A stretch of 64,000 nt of DNA from Rhizobium leguminosarum (GTDB taxonomy: Bacteria; Pseudomonadota; Alphaproteobacteria; Rhizobiales; Rhizobiaceae): the NCBI RefSeq assembly GCF_017876795.1, contig NZ_JAGIOR010000005.1:141425-205424 (forward strand), read 5' to 3'. Position numbers and translations under genes: made by a program. Below the pieces are notes generated by a model that worked only from the letters and a program-made list of their open reading frames with translations, did no database searches and was not told the origin of the DNA. The first letter of the stretch is position 1; every line of letters starts with the position of its first letter. Below are positions 1-9,659 of this stretch, in pieces.

Positions 1-3000
1 GATTTTTGGCGGCAAGATCGGCATGATATGATCTCCCGGTCCCGCCTGCATCGCTGAAGACGAGAATGCCTTTCTCGTCGTCCATGAAGGCGCGCGCCTC
101 GTCGAGATTGGCGCTGCCCGGCCGGTTCTGGACCGCATAACGCGCGATGGAGCTGCTGTCCTCGCGGCGAACGATGCGGCGGGAGCGGCCGGTGATTTCT
201 GCTACCTGGCTGGTACCAAAGTGCTGGACGATCTGGTCGAGTGCCGTCGGGATGGCAGGCAGGCTGCCCAAGCTTTCGACGAGCTCGTCGCGGCGTCGTT
301 CGGCCTCCCGGCAGATGACCGGGTTGCCGTCCGCGTCATAAACTGGGCGGGAGCTGAGATTGCCATCGGCGTCGGAGAATTCCTCGAAAAGCTGCACCGG
401 GAAGGAGTGCATGAGATAGTCGATGACATATTCCCGAGGCGTCACGTCCACCTGAAGATCGCCCCATTCCTCGGTCGGGATCTGAGCCAGCCGGCGCTCT
501 GTTAAAGACGCTCCCGTCGAGACGAGCTGGACGATCGCAGCGTGACCTTCGTTCAAATCTGCCGCGGTCGCTTTGAGAAGGGCCGGCGTCTTCATCGACG
601 TCAGAAGGTGGTTGAAGAAACGCTGCTTCGAGCTTTCAAAGGCCGAGCGCGCGGCTGCCTTGGCGTTTTTGTTCAACGTCCCAGTTTTGCCGGTTATTCC
701 GGACGCCTCCATGGCAGCGTCGAGATGGTTGTGGATGACCTGGAAGGCTTCGGCATACGCGTCGTAGATGCGGACCTGTTCCTCGCCCAGCTCGTGTTCG
801 AGGATTTCGTATTCCACGCCTTCGAAGGAGAGCGAACGCGAGGCATAAAGCCCCATTGCCTTGAGGTCGCGGGCCAGAACTTCCATGGCGGCGACACCGC
901 CGTCTTCGATCGCGGCAATGAAGTCGGAACGGGTTGGAAAGGGAAAGTCGCTGCTGCCCCAAAGACCGAGGCGTTCCGCATAGGCGAGCGACTCCACTTC
1001 CGATGCGCCGGTTGCCGAGACGTAGACGACACGGGCATCCGGCAGGGCCCGCTGCAGGCGCAGCCCCGCCCTGCCCTGTTGCGATGCCGCCTTGTCGCCG
1101 CGTTCGGTCTTGCCGCCGGCGGCATTGGCCATGGCATGGCCTTCGTCGAAAATGATAACACCATCGAAGCTTCTTGCATCCCCAGTCGCGGCTTCGCCGC
1201 TCCTCGCCTCTTGACCGAGCCAGTCGACGATCTGCTGGACGCGCGATCGCCGACCCTCGCGCTCGTCGGTGCGCAGCGTCGCAAAGGTGGTGAAGAGGAT
1301 GCCCTCCTCCAGCTTGATCGGCTTTCCCTGTCGGAAACGCGACAGGGGTGTGATCAAGAGCTTCTCTTGGCCCAGTGCGCCCCAATCACGCTGGGCGTCT
1401 TCGATCAGCTTGTCCGATTTTGAAATCCAGACATGGCGTCTGCGGCCTTTTAGCCAGCTGTCCAAAATGATGCCGGCGGCCTGGCGGCCCTTGCCGGCGC
1501 CTGTTCCGTCGCCGAGAAACCAACCGCGACGGAAACGAACGGCATTCTCAGTCTCGGGAGCGACGGCCCTGACATTGTCGAAGGAGGCATCGACCGTCCA
1601 ATGGCCGGCGAGATAGCCGGAATGGGCTTCCCCGGCATAGATGACGCTTTCGAGTTGGGCGTCGGAAAGATCCCCGCTTGTGGCGATGCGCATCGGCAGG
1701 TGCGGGCGATAGGTCGGTTTCGGCGGCGCGACGGATGCCATCGCCACGGATTCAACCAGCCTGTCGGGATGCGGTTTTGCGTCGGGGATGTGGATCGATT
1801 GCAGCCGGTAGGGTTCATAGATGCCATCCGCGGCATTGGTCTCATCCTTCGGCTGAGCATCTCGCAGCTCATAGGAGAGTTCGATGATCTCATCATCGAC
1901 AGGTATCGGACGGACCGTTGCTGCAGGCCCCGCCTGTCCTGCGACCCCAGGGCGGTGCGACGGTGGGGCAATCGCTGCTGGACACATCGTGTCCGCGTGC
2001 AGGAGACCGTTGGAGAGCGCACCGGTGGAGTTCGGCGCGGTCGCGGGCGCGCGGGGTGCAAGACCGGTGATCCAGGCGAGCAGAGTTTCGAGATCGCACG
2101 CTGTGCCCCTCGACGTTACCAGCTTCGAAGGATCGCGCGCCGGGATCTTGTCGAGCACGATCAGGCGCGTTTTCATCGTCGTGCCTTGACGGGCGTAGAT
2201 GCTGCCGTCGATCGCCGCGGTGAACAGCACCGTGCCTTGCCTCTGCAGCCGCGCGAAGGCGTCGCGCCATGCGGAATTATCGGGAGAAAGGCTGGACCCC
2301 GTGATCGCGACCAACCGACCGCCAGGGACCAAGCGAGCGAAGGCGGAAGTCAGATGCCGCCAGGCGGCGTCGGCGACGCGACCTTCCACGTGGACGCCAG
2401 CCGAGAACGGCGGGTTCATCAGGACGACGGTAGGCCGAATGGAACGGTCGAGGTAATCGTCGATATGCGCGGCGTCGTGCCGCGATATCGGAACGCCGGG
2501 GAAGAGCTGCTCCAACAGCGAGTGCCGAGCAGCCGCATATTCGTTGAGCGCCAGGCGCGCGCCCACGAGTTCCGCAAAGATCGCCATGAGGCCGGTTCCG
2601 GCCGACGGTTCGAGAACCACGTCAGCGGCTGTGATGCCGGCAGCACGAGATGCGACATAGGCAAGAGGGATCGGAGTCGAGAACTGCTGCAGGGCCTGGC
2701 TCTCCTCGGACCGTCGGCTATGAGTCGGCGCAAGGTTTGCCACTTTCGTCAGCATCGCGAGCGTCGATCGGGGCGCCTGGGTTCGGGATACGACCGCGCG
2801 GAACTTGCGTAGAAACAGCATCTGGGCGATCTCAGTCGCCTCATAGGCATCCTTCCAGAGCCAAAGGCCCTCGGCATCGCTGCCTCCGAAAATCGCCGTC
2901 ATGATTTGCCGCAGGTCACCTGTGGTGACCGCCTTACCTCGCTCCAGTAGCGACGTGATCCGATCGGCAGCATTTATAAGTGCTTCAGCGCGGCTTTTGA

Positions 3001-3067
3001 GCTCAAGATGCGGAGACGTGGAAACGGTTTGAGGATGCGAGATGATATTCATCGATGGATGCTCCAT
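1..3067 (-). CDS. Strawberry-notch-like helicase/methyltransferase, partial
   Basis: Minus-strand frame stays open from an ATG at 3067 (alternative ATG at 3052, the two in frame) to the left window edge, so only about the first 1,020 residues are visible. An N-terminal methyltransferase-like part shows EPSAGTG and NPPF motifs (around 2620 and 2405). A helicase part follows with a Walker A-like GDGTGAGKGRQ (about 1485) and a DEAH-like box DEGHA (about 1150). This order matches large plasmid-borne proteins annotated as strawberry notch-like or N6-DNA-methylase/helicase fusions. The exact biochemical role is unproven; a part in plasmid maintenance or antirestriction is inferred from its DUF932 and ParB-like neighbours. 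The C-terminus lies outside the window. Confidence 0.8.
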   Translation of the reverse strand, partial: MEHPSMNIISHPQTVSTSPHLELKSRAEALINAADRITSLLERGKAVTTGDLRQIMTAIFGGSDAEGLWLWKDAYEATEIAQMLFLRKFRAVVSRTQAPRSTLAMLTKVANLAPTHSRRSEESQALQQFSTPIPLAYVASRAAGITAADVVLEPSAGTGLMAIFAELVGARLALNEYAAARHSLLEQLFPGVPISRHDAAHIDDYLDRSIRPTVVLMNPPFSAGVHVEGRVADAAWRHLTSAFARLVPGGRLVAITGSSLSPDNSAWRDAFARLQRQGTVLFTAAIDGSIYARQGTTMKTRLIVLDKIPARDPSKLVTSRGTACDLETLLAWITGLAPRAPATAPNSTGALSNGLLHADTMCPAAIAPPSHRPGVAGQAGPAATVRPIPVDDEIIELSYELRDAQPKDETNAADGIYEPYRLQSIHIPDAKPHPDRLVESVAMASVAPPKPTYRPHLPMRIATSGDLSDAQLESVIYAGEAHSGYLAGHWTVDASFDNVRAVAPETENAVRFRRGWFLGDGTGAGKGRQAAGIILDSWLKGRRRHVWISKSDKLIEDAQRDWGALGQEKLLITPLSRFRQGKPIKLEEGILFTTFATLRTDEREGRRSRVQQIVDWLGQEARSGEAATGDARSFDGVIIFDEGHAMANAAGGKTERGDKAASQQGRAGLRLQRALPDARVVYVSATGASEVESLAYAERLGLWGSSDFPFPTRSDFIAAIEDGGVAAMEVLARDLKAMGLYASRSLSFEGVEYEILEHELGEEQVRIYDAYAEAFQVIHNHLDAAMEASGITGKTGTLNKNAKAAARSAFESSKQRFFNHLLTSMKTPALLKATAADLNEGHAAIVQLVSTGASLTERRLAQIPTEEWGDLQVDVTPREYVIDYLMHSFPVQLFEEFSDADGNLSSRPVYDADGNPVICREAERRRDELVESLGSLPAIPTALDQIVQHFGTSQVAEITGRSRRIVRREDSSSIARYAVQNRPGSANLDEARAFMDDEKGILVFSDAGGTGRSYHADLAAKN

Positions 3068-3181
3068 GAATGAGGAAGAACAGGCAGCCCAGCGTCCTGC
3101 CGAGGGTTCGGAGGAGTGATATCGGGGCAGCCACGGAAGGGTCGGGGATCGCCAGCTTGAACTGCCGGCGATCGTCAGCAC

Positions 3182-3436
3182 TTAGGTCGTCGGACCTACG
3201 ATGAAGCCAACGGGATCCTTTGGGTCCGGGGGCAGATAGAAGTCGTATGGGTTGCCGTCGGCGAGATGGCCGAATGGCGTGAAGACGTATTCGCCGTCGC
3301 TGCGGCCGACGGCGCACAGGACATATCGGTGCTCGCGCGTCGCGGCATCGAGGCATTCCATAAGAGCAAGATTGCCATCGGACGCGGCGTGCAGCAGCGT
3401 GTGGAAGTTTGTGCGGGCATGATCGGGAATAGCCAT
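3182..3436 (-). CDS. DUF6117-like small protein
   Basis: An 84-residue protein starting MAIPDHARTNF with the conserved-looking stretches ALMECLDAATRE and FTPFGHLADGNPYD. I recognise the pattern as the DUF6117 family, found in rhizobial plasmid clusters beside DUF932 and strawberry-notch-like genes. No catalytic motif, signal peptide or membrane segment is seen. It lies between the DUF932 gene and the helicase, all on the minus strand, so co-transcription is plausible. Function unknown. Confidence 0.75.
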   Translation of the reverse strand: MAIPDHARTNFHTLLHAASDGNLALMECLDAATREHRYVLCAVGRSDGEYVFTPFGHLADGNPYDFYLPPDPKDPVGFIVGPTT

Positions 3437-3541
3437 TGGGTGCTCCAGACAAAATGAGGCCCGGCGCTTGACCGGGCTCTGGGATGACGACGATGGGTTT
3501 TGCAGACGCGGCCACGTCTGAGCCCGGCGCGCATCAACATG

Positions 3542-4732
3542 TCAGGAGGCGCTCTCCAGCAGCTTCTTCGCTTTGCCTTCGAGTTCGAGACGCGTGTCCT
3601 GATTGGTCTTGGTGCGTGCCAGCGCGGTCATGCCCTGCACAAAATCGAAGATCGATTCCGGCGGCCTCCCCTCCTCCGACAGCACCATCTCGATCACCTT
3701 ACCGGTCTCGGCTTTGGAGAAGCCCCGGCGATGGAGAAAGGTTTCGCGGTCGTCGTCCCTGTGCGCGACGATCCGCTCGCGTGCTGCCTTGATGCCGGCG
3801 ATGAACGGAGCGGGCGAGGAGTTGGCGAAACTCGTCAACGCAGGTGCCGCCTCATACGCGAACCGTTGGGCGGCGAACTTCGAATGGCGGATGGTGATCT
3901 CTTCGAAATTTTCCGTACCCCAGAGGTTCCTGTTGGCGCAGACCGCCCGCAGATAAAAGGACGCGATGCCGAGCGTCTTCGATCCAACCTCCGAATTCCA
4001 GGCATAGAAGCCGCGGAAGTAGAGATCCGGCTCGCCATTCGGCAATCGTCCGGCTTCGATCGGATGGGTGTCGTCCACCAGGAACAGGAAAACGTCACGG
4101 TCGCTGGCATAAAGCGTCGTCGTATCCTTGGTGATGTCGACGAACGGGTTGTGGGTCATCGTCGCCCAATCGAGGACACCTGGTACTTTCCACATAGTGT
4201 CGCCGGTGCCGTTGCCGGCGATTTTCATCACCGCCGAGACCAGTTCGTGATCCCAGATGCGACCGTATTCCGGTCCTGTGACGGCCCGCAGTTCCAGGTG
4301 ACCGTCGTCCATCTCAAGCGTTTTGACGAGCTCGGCACGATGATTGAGCAGGCCGTGCTGCAGATTGATCGCCGCAAGCGGCGCTGGCAGTTGCCGCATG
4401 TAGGTGGCGGGGGCGCCGACAAGACTGCAAAGCTGGCCATAGCTCCAGTGTGTCGGTGCGATCGGCTGGCGCTGACCTGGAATGAGAAGCTCAAGCCGCT
4501 CCGCATTGTCGCGGGTTGCTTCGACGCGGATCGCAGCACTTTCGATGGTGCGGGCATGGGCGCGCTCGGCGCGGGATCGGACGGTGTCGTAGAGAGCGGT
4601 CAGCGACAGGAAGCGTTCATCATCGGGGCGCGAGAACCATTCCGAGGAAACACGGCCGATCCGGTTACCACGGGAGATGTCGACCTTGAAGCCCGAGGAC
4701 ACGGACCGGGCGTCGGGTGTTAAAGTGTTCAT
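3542..4732 (-). CDS. DUF932 domain protein
   Basis: A 396-residue protein. The ATG at 4732 is preferred over an upstream in-frame ATG at 4810 because GGAG lies just upstream (CAGGAGACTCCAATG). The body matches the DUF932 family, which includes phage/plasmid LGT_TIGR03299-like proteins: WKVPGVLDWATMTHNPF in the middle and a C-terminal helical tail ending KLLESAS. Such proteins are common on plasmids and genomic islands; their activity is not established. Neighbours upstream and downstream on the same strand suggest an operon-like plasmid accessory cluster. Confidence 0.82.
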   Translation of the reverse strand: MNTLTPDARSVSSGFKVDISRGNRIGRVSSEWFSRPDDERFLSLTALYDTVRSRAERAHARTIESAAIRVEATRDNAERLELLIPGQRQPIAPTHWSYGQLCSLVGAPATYMRQLPAPLAAINLQHGLLNHRAELVKTLEMDDGHLELRAVTGPEYGRIWDHELVSAVMKIAGNGTGDTMWKVPGVLDWATMTHNPFVDITKDTTTLYASDRDVFLFLVDDTHPIEAGRLPNGEPDLYFRGFYAWNSEVGSKTLGIASFYLRAVCANRNLWGTENFEEITIRHSKFAAQRFAYEAAPALTSFANSSPAPFIAGIKAARERIVAHRDDDRETFLHRRGFSKAETGKVIEMVLSEEGRPPESIFDFVQGMTALARTKTNQDTRLELEGKAKKLLESAS

Positions 4733-4806
4733 TGGAGTCTCCTGAAAACAAGCGCCCGGCGCCGTGGCCGGGCTGGGTTGAGGGAAGTGAAATGGCTGAT
4801 GGTCAG

Positions 4807-5463
4807 TCAATCTGGATGGAGGCGCTGATGCGCTGCCCGGATCGCGGCAAGCGCTGCCTGGAATTCGGCGTTACCGACGACGTCCGAGACATCCATCGTC
4901 GTCGCAACGGCGAGGCAGGCCGTGTGAATGTCGTAATCAGTCACCGCGGCCGGCGAGAGCGCGCCGAAACTGTCGTCGACCTCCAGCACGGCTGTGATCG
5001 CATTGCGAACCTGATCTTCCTGCAGCCGCGCCAGGATGTGGTTGGCCTTTGGCGGCTCCACAGGCTTATCGGGATCCGGAGCGTTGCCAAGGATTGCCTC
5101 ACCACGCGCAATCTCCCAGGCCGAACGGGCAAGCCAGTCGGGCGACGGAGGCCGTGCTGCGTATGCGTCATCGAAGAAGATCTTCAACAGGCCGAGTAGG
5201 ATCTCGAAATGACGTGCACGCCGCTGGACAGGTTCATCGAATTGCGAGGGCACCCAGACCGACGGTCCGGTATAGGCGCTATGGGCGCCTTCCCAGACGC
5301 CGGTGATATGAACCTCGCCGGAGGAATCGTAGTCTCTCTTGGCGAGATCCCAATTGTCGTCGTTGACGCCTGCTCGGCAGGCCGCCTCGAGCGTCGCTGC
5401 GGCATAGGTGCTATGCCGGAAAACCGGCAGATGGTAGGTGGTCTCAATCGTAAAGTCGGGCAT
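4807..5463 (-). CDS. Conserved hypothetical plasmid protein
   Basis: A 218-residue protein starting MPDFTIETTYHLP, with GGAGC about 10 bases upstream of the ATG. It is acidic, lacks a signal peptide or membrane segments, and carries a central stretch (VWVPSQFDEPVQRR) followed by helical sequence. I do not recognise a domain. It sits between the ParB-like gene and the DUF932 gene on the same strand, 74 bases upstream of the latter's start, so it probably belongs to the same transcription unit. Confidence 0.7.
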   Translation of the reverse strand: MPDFTIETTYHLPVFRHSTYAAATLEAACRAGVNDDNWDLAKRDYDSSGEVHITGVWEGAHSAYTGPSVWVPSQFDEPVQRRARHFEILLGLLKIFFDDAYAARPPSPDWLARSAWEIARGEAILGNAPDPDKPVEPPKANHILARLQEDQVRNAITAVLEVDDSFGALSPAAVTDYDIHTACLAVATTMDVSDVVGNAEFQAALAAIRAAHQRLHPD

Positions 5464-5535
5464 TAAAATGCTCCTGAAAATGGAAGCCGCCCGGCCTCCT
5501 TTCGGAGCCGGGCCGCAGATTGATCCGAAAAATAG

Positions 5536-7588
5536 TTACTCGGCCGCATCGAGGTGCTGCTGTTCGGCGAGCTCCTCCGTCGGCGTGGATACGTCGCCGG
5601 CATCGTCGGTCAGGAACGCTGGAAGATCGGGATTGCCGCTCTCGCTGGCATCTCCGTTGGGAACCTCGGCGTTGTCGAACGTCGATTCGTCGACGGAGGC
5701 GACATCTGCCGCGAGACGGAGAGGCTCCGGAAGCCAACCACTACCGGCCAGTAATCGTTCGGCCTCGCGAGCCATATCGGCCTTCTTGAGATGGCCGATC
5801 AGCTCCGCTGATTGATCACCCTTTGCCTCACGGACTGCCTGGAGAATGTGCGACTTGGTGACACGGCCGAGATAGGAATCCACCGTCGGCGCCCAGCCCG
5901 CCGCGACCATGTCGAAACCAATCGAATGGGCGACCTGGTCCGCATGGGCAATCGCACGTGTGCGCTTGTTCCACGGCTCGGTGACCGCATTGAGCGACAA
6001 CGAGGCGCAATGGGCAAACAGCGCTTGTCGGCTGACCTCATCGAGCGCGATCAGAAAGGTCCAGAGGTCGTCGGGCGATTTCGGGAGATCGTGGCCCCAG
6101 GCTTCGTACCGCTGATCGATCTCCTTGGCCCAAACGGTATCTCCGAGCCCTGGTGTCTGGGTGAATCTGGCGCTCTGGAGCGTCAGTTCGAGGCATGAGT
6201 CGGAGCCGTAGAGATAGAAGGTCTTCAGGACGAAGGCGTGCAGCACTGCGATGAACGCGATGACCGGCTCGTTGGCAAGCGCATGGCTCACCGGAGACCG
6301 CCTGGCCATTCACGGAAATGCCGCCGGCAGACGACGAGGCTGGCATCGACCCGTCGTCGTTGCCATCCGATCCCGCGGCGTCTGCATCGGTCGTTCCGAC
6401 CGGAGGCTCATCCTCGGGTCTGATGAAGCCGCGTTCGATCTTCAGTTCGCCACTGGCAGCAAGCGAAATGAAGGCGCCGCCGCGGCCAACATCTTCGGGA
6501 TCGAAAACGTAGGGTCGATCATTCAGCCTGTCGAGCCCGGCTCCGAGTTCCTCCAACCGGCGCTCGGTCTCCTCGGAATAGTCTTCGGCTTCGGCATAGT
6601 GCGCGTCGAGTTTAACGTATTCGGCCCTCACCGTGTCATGATGGTCGAGTTCCGCCTGGGTCATCTCGGCCTGCTCGCCGTAAAAGCGGCGCAGCCCGGA
6701 CGTATGGCCGTAGGGGAAATCGAAGGCAGCCTCGACCCACTTCCAGCGTTCCGCCACCTTGAGCGTCTCTGCATCTGTCTTCAACTTCTCGATCACCAAT
6801 TGCTCGAGCAGCGCCGGATCCTGGAGCCATCCGCCATTGTCCTCATCGAAGAGGTCGCGCATGACCACGCCGCCAGCGGCTTCGTAAGCCTCGATACCGA
6901 CATAGGCGGCGCGGCGATCGGCCGCCCGGACTGACGTCTCGGTCAGGAGCCTGCGGATATAGTAGGGCTCCTGGGCATGGGACCGCAAAACGGTATCCCA
7001 GACCTGCTCCTGACGAACGTGATCGTTGGTGATCGAGAAGGCCATCACCTGCTGCAGCGTCATTTCGTCGGCCGCGTAAAGATCAAGCAGCTGCGGCGAG
7101 ACAGATGCCAGTCGCAATCTCTGCCGCACCGTCGCGACCGAGACGAAAAAGCGGGCGGCGATGTCTTCTTCGCTCTGCCCCTGCTCGAGCAAGCTCTGGA
7201 ATGCCCTGAACTGGTCGAGAGGATGAAGGTCGACCCGCTGCAGGTTCTCAGCGAGGGAATCTTCGATCTCCGGCGTTTCGCCGCTGCTCACGATGCAGGG
7301 CACGCCAGCGGTTTTTGAAAGCCGTTTCTGGGAGACGAGCAATTCGAGCGCCCGATAGCGCCGGCCGCCAGCCGGAATGCGGTAGATGCCTGTCTCGTTG
7401 CCGTCGCCATCGAGCTCGGGGCGGACATTGAGACTGGTCAGAAGTCCCCGGCGTGCGATATCTTCCGCGAGATTCTCGATTGAAATGCCCGCCTTGATCT
7501 TGCGGACATTCTGCTGGCTCAAGACGAGCTTGTTGAAGGGAATGTCACGTCCACTGCTGAGCGTGATTTTCTGGATGGCTTGTGCCAT
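5536..7588 (-). pseudogene. ParB-like partition protein, frame-disrupted
   Basis: The N-terminal part (7588 to about 6300) is a clear ParB/Spo0J-type protein: ParB nuclease fold stretch IPAGGRRYRALELL, SLAENLQRVDLHPLDQF, and a helix-turn-helix around IAARFFVSVATVRQRL. After about 430 residues the frame runs into low-complexity sequence, while a different minus frame from about 6309 to 5536 continues with family-like sequence (VIAFIAVLHAFVLKTFYLY, DMVAAGWAPTVDSYLGRVTK, LIGHLKKADMAREAERLL). Members of this large plasmid ParB family, as I recall them, join these parts in one frame through a linker that appears shortened here. A deletion plus frame change near 6300 is inferred; a sequencing error remains possible. 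The N-terminal half alone could still bind DNA. Confidence 0.72.
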
Positions 7589-7760
7589 GTCGGTTTCTCC
7601 GTAACGGACCGGCCGGAGCCTCTCTCCAGCCCTCTCAATCCGTCACAGCTCCCCTTCCCTCCTCTTCCTCTCCGCAACCGCTCCGCATGCGAATCCGCCC
7701 TTGATCCGCGCCGATCCCTCCCCACATTGCGGCCGTCACTTGTGAAGAGGTCATTCGAGC
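7589..7760. other. Divergent intergenic region
   Basis: The spacer separates the minus-strand ParB-like gene from a plus-strand small gene and should hold promoters for both. A pyrimidine-rich run (about 7618-7690) is visible. I could not assign promoter boxes with confidence. Confidence 0.4.
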
Positions 7761-7976
7761 ATGCATCAGTTTCTGGAAACGACCTTTGGGCCGGACGAAC
7801 TGGAAATCTTGGACATTGTGCTGGAGGAATGGAGGGCGCAACGCGGTTTGCCTAAGGACAATCCGGATGTCGAGCTTGCGGCAGCTGTGATGCTCAACCT
7901 GTTTCGCGAAGGAAACCGAACAATCGAAAGGCTGGAGGCAGCTGCGGCCGAGCACAGGGCGTTGTCTGAGCTGTGA
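7761..7976 (+). CDS. Small hypothetical protein
   Basis: A 71-residue acidic protein beginning MHQFLETTFGPDEL and rich in helix-forming residues (EEWRAQRGLPKDNPDVELAA and a C-terminal EAAAAEHRALSEL). No membrane segment or known motif is seen. AAGAGG lies about 13 bases upstream of the ATG. It is the only plus-strand gene in the first 10 kb, divergent from the ParB-like gene. Codon use and helical regularity make a real gene likely; function unknown. Confidence 0.6.
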   Translation: MHQFLETTFGPDELEILDIVLEEWRAQRGLPKDNPDVELAAAVMLNLFREGNRTIERLEAAAAEHRALSEL

Positions 7977-8169
7977 CGGCGATCAGGCTGGTGAGCTAAA
8001 CAGACCTCCACGGGTCCGGAAATCTATACGCGGCATCTCAGGCCTAATTGCAGGTCGCAGCGCAATTTATTCATCGATGCCGAGGGAGCTACGGCCACCT
8101 CGGTCAGGATGAATTTCAGTTAGACCCTGCCGGGCGAACAAAGAATGGCCCAGTTGGTGAATGACCCGT
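7977..8169. other. Intergenic, no gene seen
   Basis: Convergent spacer between the small plus-strand gene and the minus-strand SyrB-related gene. No clear terminator hairpin or coding potential was found. Confidence 0.4.
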
Positions 8170-8727
8170 TCAGCGTTCAAACCGCTCCAGCATTCTCTTC
8201 AGTTGTGCATTTTGCAGCCGAAGCTTGCGCGCGAGTTGGTTCCGGAGCAGCTTGATCTCTTCATCAAGGCTGATCGTATCGTTAGGAACGGTGGGAGCGG
8301 CTCGAGAGGGAGGCAAAACGGCTTCAACCGGCTCCGCTGACTTGGCCAGTTTCCTGCGCTTTCGCGTAGCACCTTCGCCAGTCTGCAGGGGTTTTGGTGC
8401 GTCGCGTGCGATCGTAGCCGCATCATGGGATAGGGTCGGATCAGCCGCCTCCGCGGGCCTGGCGTCTTCACTGTCCGCCTTAACATGGAGACCGATTGGC
8501 GTTTGGGGATGATACGGGGCTGCTGACACCGCCTCGAATTGAGCGTCAGCGATCGGCTTCTCGTCGGCGGGCGGATGCGCGGCGTTCAACCCGTTGTCGG
8601 CAGGCGTTTCAGTCGGCTTTGCTATGGCCAGCAGGTCTGGCTTAACATCGTCGGTCGAGCCGTGTTCTTGGCGCTGCTGACGTCGCGGTGACACCAGCCG
8701 AGCAAGAAGTTTCCATGGAGACGCCAT
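8170..8727 (-). CDS. SyrB-related coiled-coil protein
   Basis: A 185-residue protein with a basic N-terminus (MASPWKLLARLVSPRR), a long Pro/Ala/Thr-rich central stretch, a basic RKRRKLAK patch, and a C-terminal heptad-like helix (EEIKLLRNQLARKLRLQNAQ). The C-terminus parallels that of the next upstream gene, which ends like rhizobial SyrB regulators. I infer two diverged relatives side by side. No helix-turn-helix is obvious, so a regulatory role is only suggested by the family resemblance. Confidence 0.6.
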   Translation of the reverse strand: MASPWKLLARLVSPRRQQRQEHGSTDDVKPDLLAIAKPTETPADNGLNAAHPPADEKPIADAQFEAVSAAPYHPQTPIGLHVKADSEDARPAEAADPTLSHDAATIARDAPKPLQTGEGATRKRRKLAKSAEPVEAVLPPSRAAPTVPNDTISLDEEIKLLRNQLARKLRLQNAQLKRMLERFER

Positions 8728-8860
8728 TTTACTCGACCTCGTATTCTACCCCGCAGGCAGGCTGCGAGCAAAAGCGTTGGCGGCAGGACTAACCGCCGCC
8801 AAGATATTCGTCTCGATATAGCCTTGAAAATGCGGCCAGCGCTTGACCGACGGCTGCCGA

Positions 8861-9571
8861 TCAAACGAGGTTGAGCCGCTTTCGCAGATCGGCATTTTCA
8901 GCACGGAGCTTTTCGGCCAGCTGCTTGCGCAGTCTTTGGTTTTCCTCTTCCAGCTGCAGAAGATCCGCAAACTCATCAACTGCCGCCACCGACGGAGCGG
9001 TCGCTGCCTGCACAGCCTTCGCAGCACGTTTGACAGGCGCACGTTTGGCGCTTGTCGCACCTTCGTCAGACTTTGCCTTGCGCCCTCCCTTCGGCTTTCC
9101 AACTGCGGCACTCAAAGCCGCTACCGGTTGCGCCGAAACTGCTGCCGATGCCGTTTCAGGCGCCGCCTTCTTGGCGCGAGGTTTGCGCTCCTTCTTCGGT
9201 GCAGGCGCCGCTGTGGCCGGCGTGTCAGCATCAGTCGTCGTATTGATATCGTCGGCCATTATGGTCTCCTGTAAAGCCGATGCATTTGTCTCCTGCTCAA
9301 TCGGCGGTGTCAACAACATCGCGGCCTGTTGTTCCCCAGCGAAAGACATTCCGGCGCTGCTAACCTCATACGTTTCCGGCAGGAGTGGCATTGCCTCGTC
9401 CTGCAGATCTTGCGCAACGGACTTGAGATCCATGTCTCCCCAAATGGAATTCGAATTGGAATTGCGTTTTCGCCGATCCGATCTGTACTCGACGGTAAAG
9501 CTGCGTTGGACTTTTTTCACTTTGAGAGGCCTTGGGTGTCTGCGGTGATGTTTCGGCGACGTCTTCGGCAT
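8861..9571 (-). CDS. SyrB-like regulator with N-terminal extension
   Basis: The C-terminal third closely resembles rhizobial SyrB: FADLLQLEEENQRLRKQ, AEKLRAENADLRKRL. An internal ATG at 9259 (MADDINTTTD) has GGAGACC upstream and is the likely SyrB start, giving 132 residues. The same frame is open upstream to an ATG at 9571 (and a TTG at 9589). That upstream 104 residues carries its own motif, SFTVEYRSDRR then SIWGDMDL, also seen in the small protein at 53758-53934. So this may be a fusion, or two overlapping translation units in one frame. The central helix-turn-helix present in S. meliloti SyrB, as I recall it, is absent, leaving a Lys/Ala-rich linker and coiled coil. Confidence 0.62.
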   Translation of the reverse strand: MPKTSPKHHRRHPRPLKVKKVQRSFTVEYRSDRRKRNSNSNSIWGDMDLKSVAQDLQDEAMPLLPETYEVSSAGMSFAGEQQAAMLLTPPIEQETNASALQETIMADDINTTTDADTPATAAPAPKKERKPRAKKAAPETASAAVSAQPVAALSAAVGKPKGGRKAKSDEGATSAKRAPVKRAAKAVQAATAPSVAAVDEFADLLQLEEENQRLRKQLAEKLRAENADLRKRLNLV

Positions 9572-9659
9572 CGCGACAAGCCTCGCCAATAACGACTATC
9601 GCGCTGGCGGTCCACATCCCAAGCGACACTAGGCTCGCGAATGTCAGCCACCTCATCGC

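Noticed and set aside
636..1385. 249-codon minus-strand frame in the helicase region
   Set aside because: Out of frame with the helicase/methyltransferase gene, which carries Walker A and DEAH-like motifs through the same interval.
9366..9656. Minus-strand ORF with signal-like N-terminus MRWLTFASLVSLGMW
   Set aside because: The hydrophobic start is suggestive, but most of the frame is the antisense or out-of-frame image of the SyrB-like gene; support too weak.
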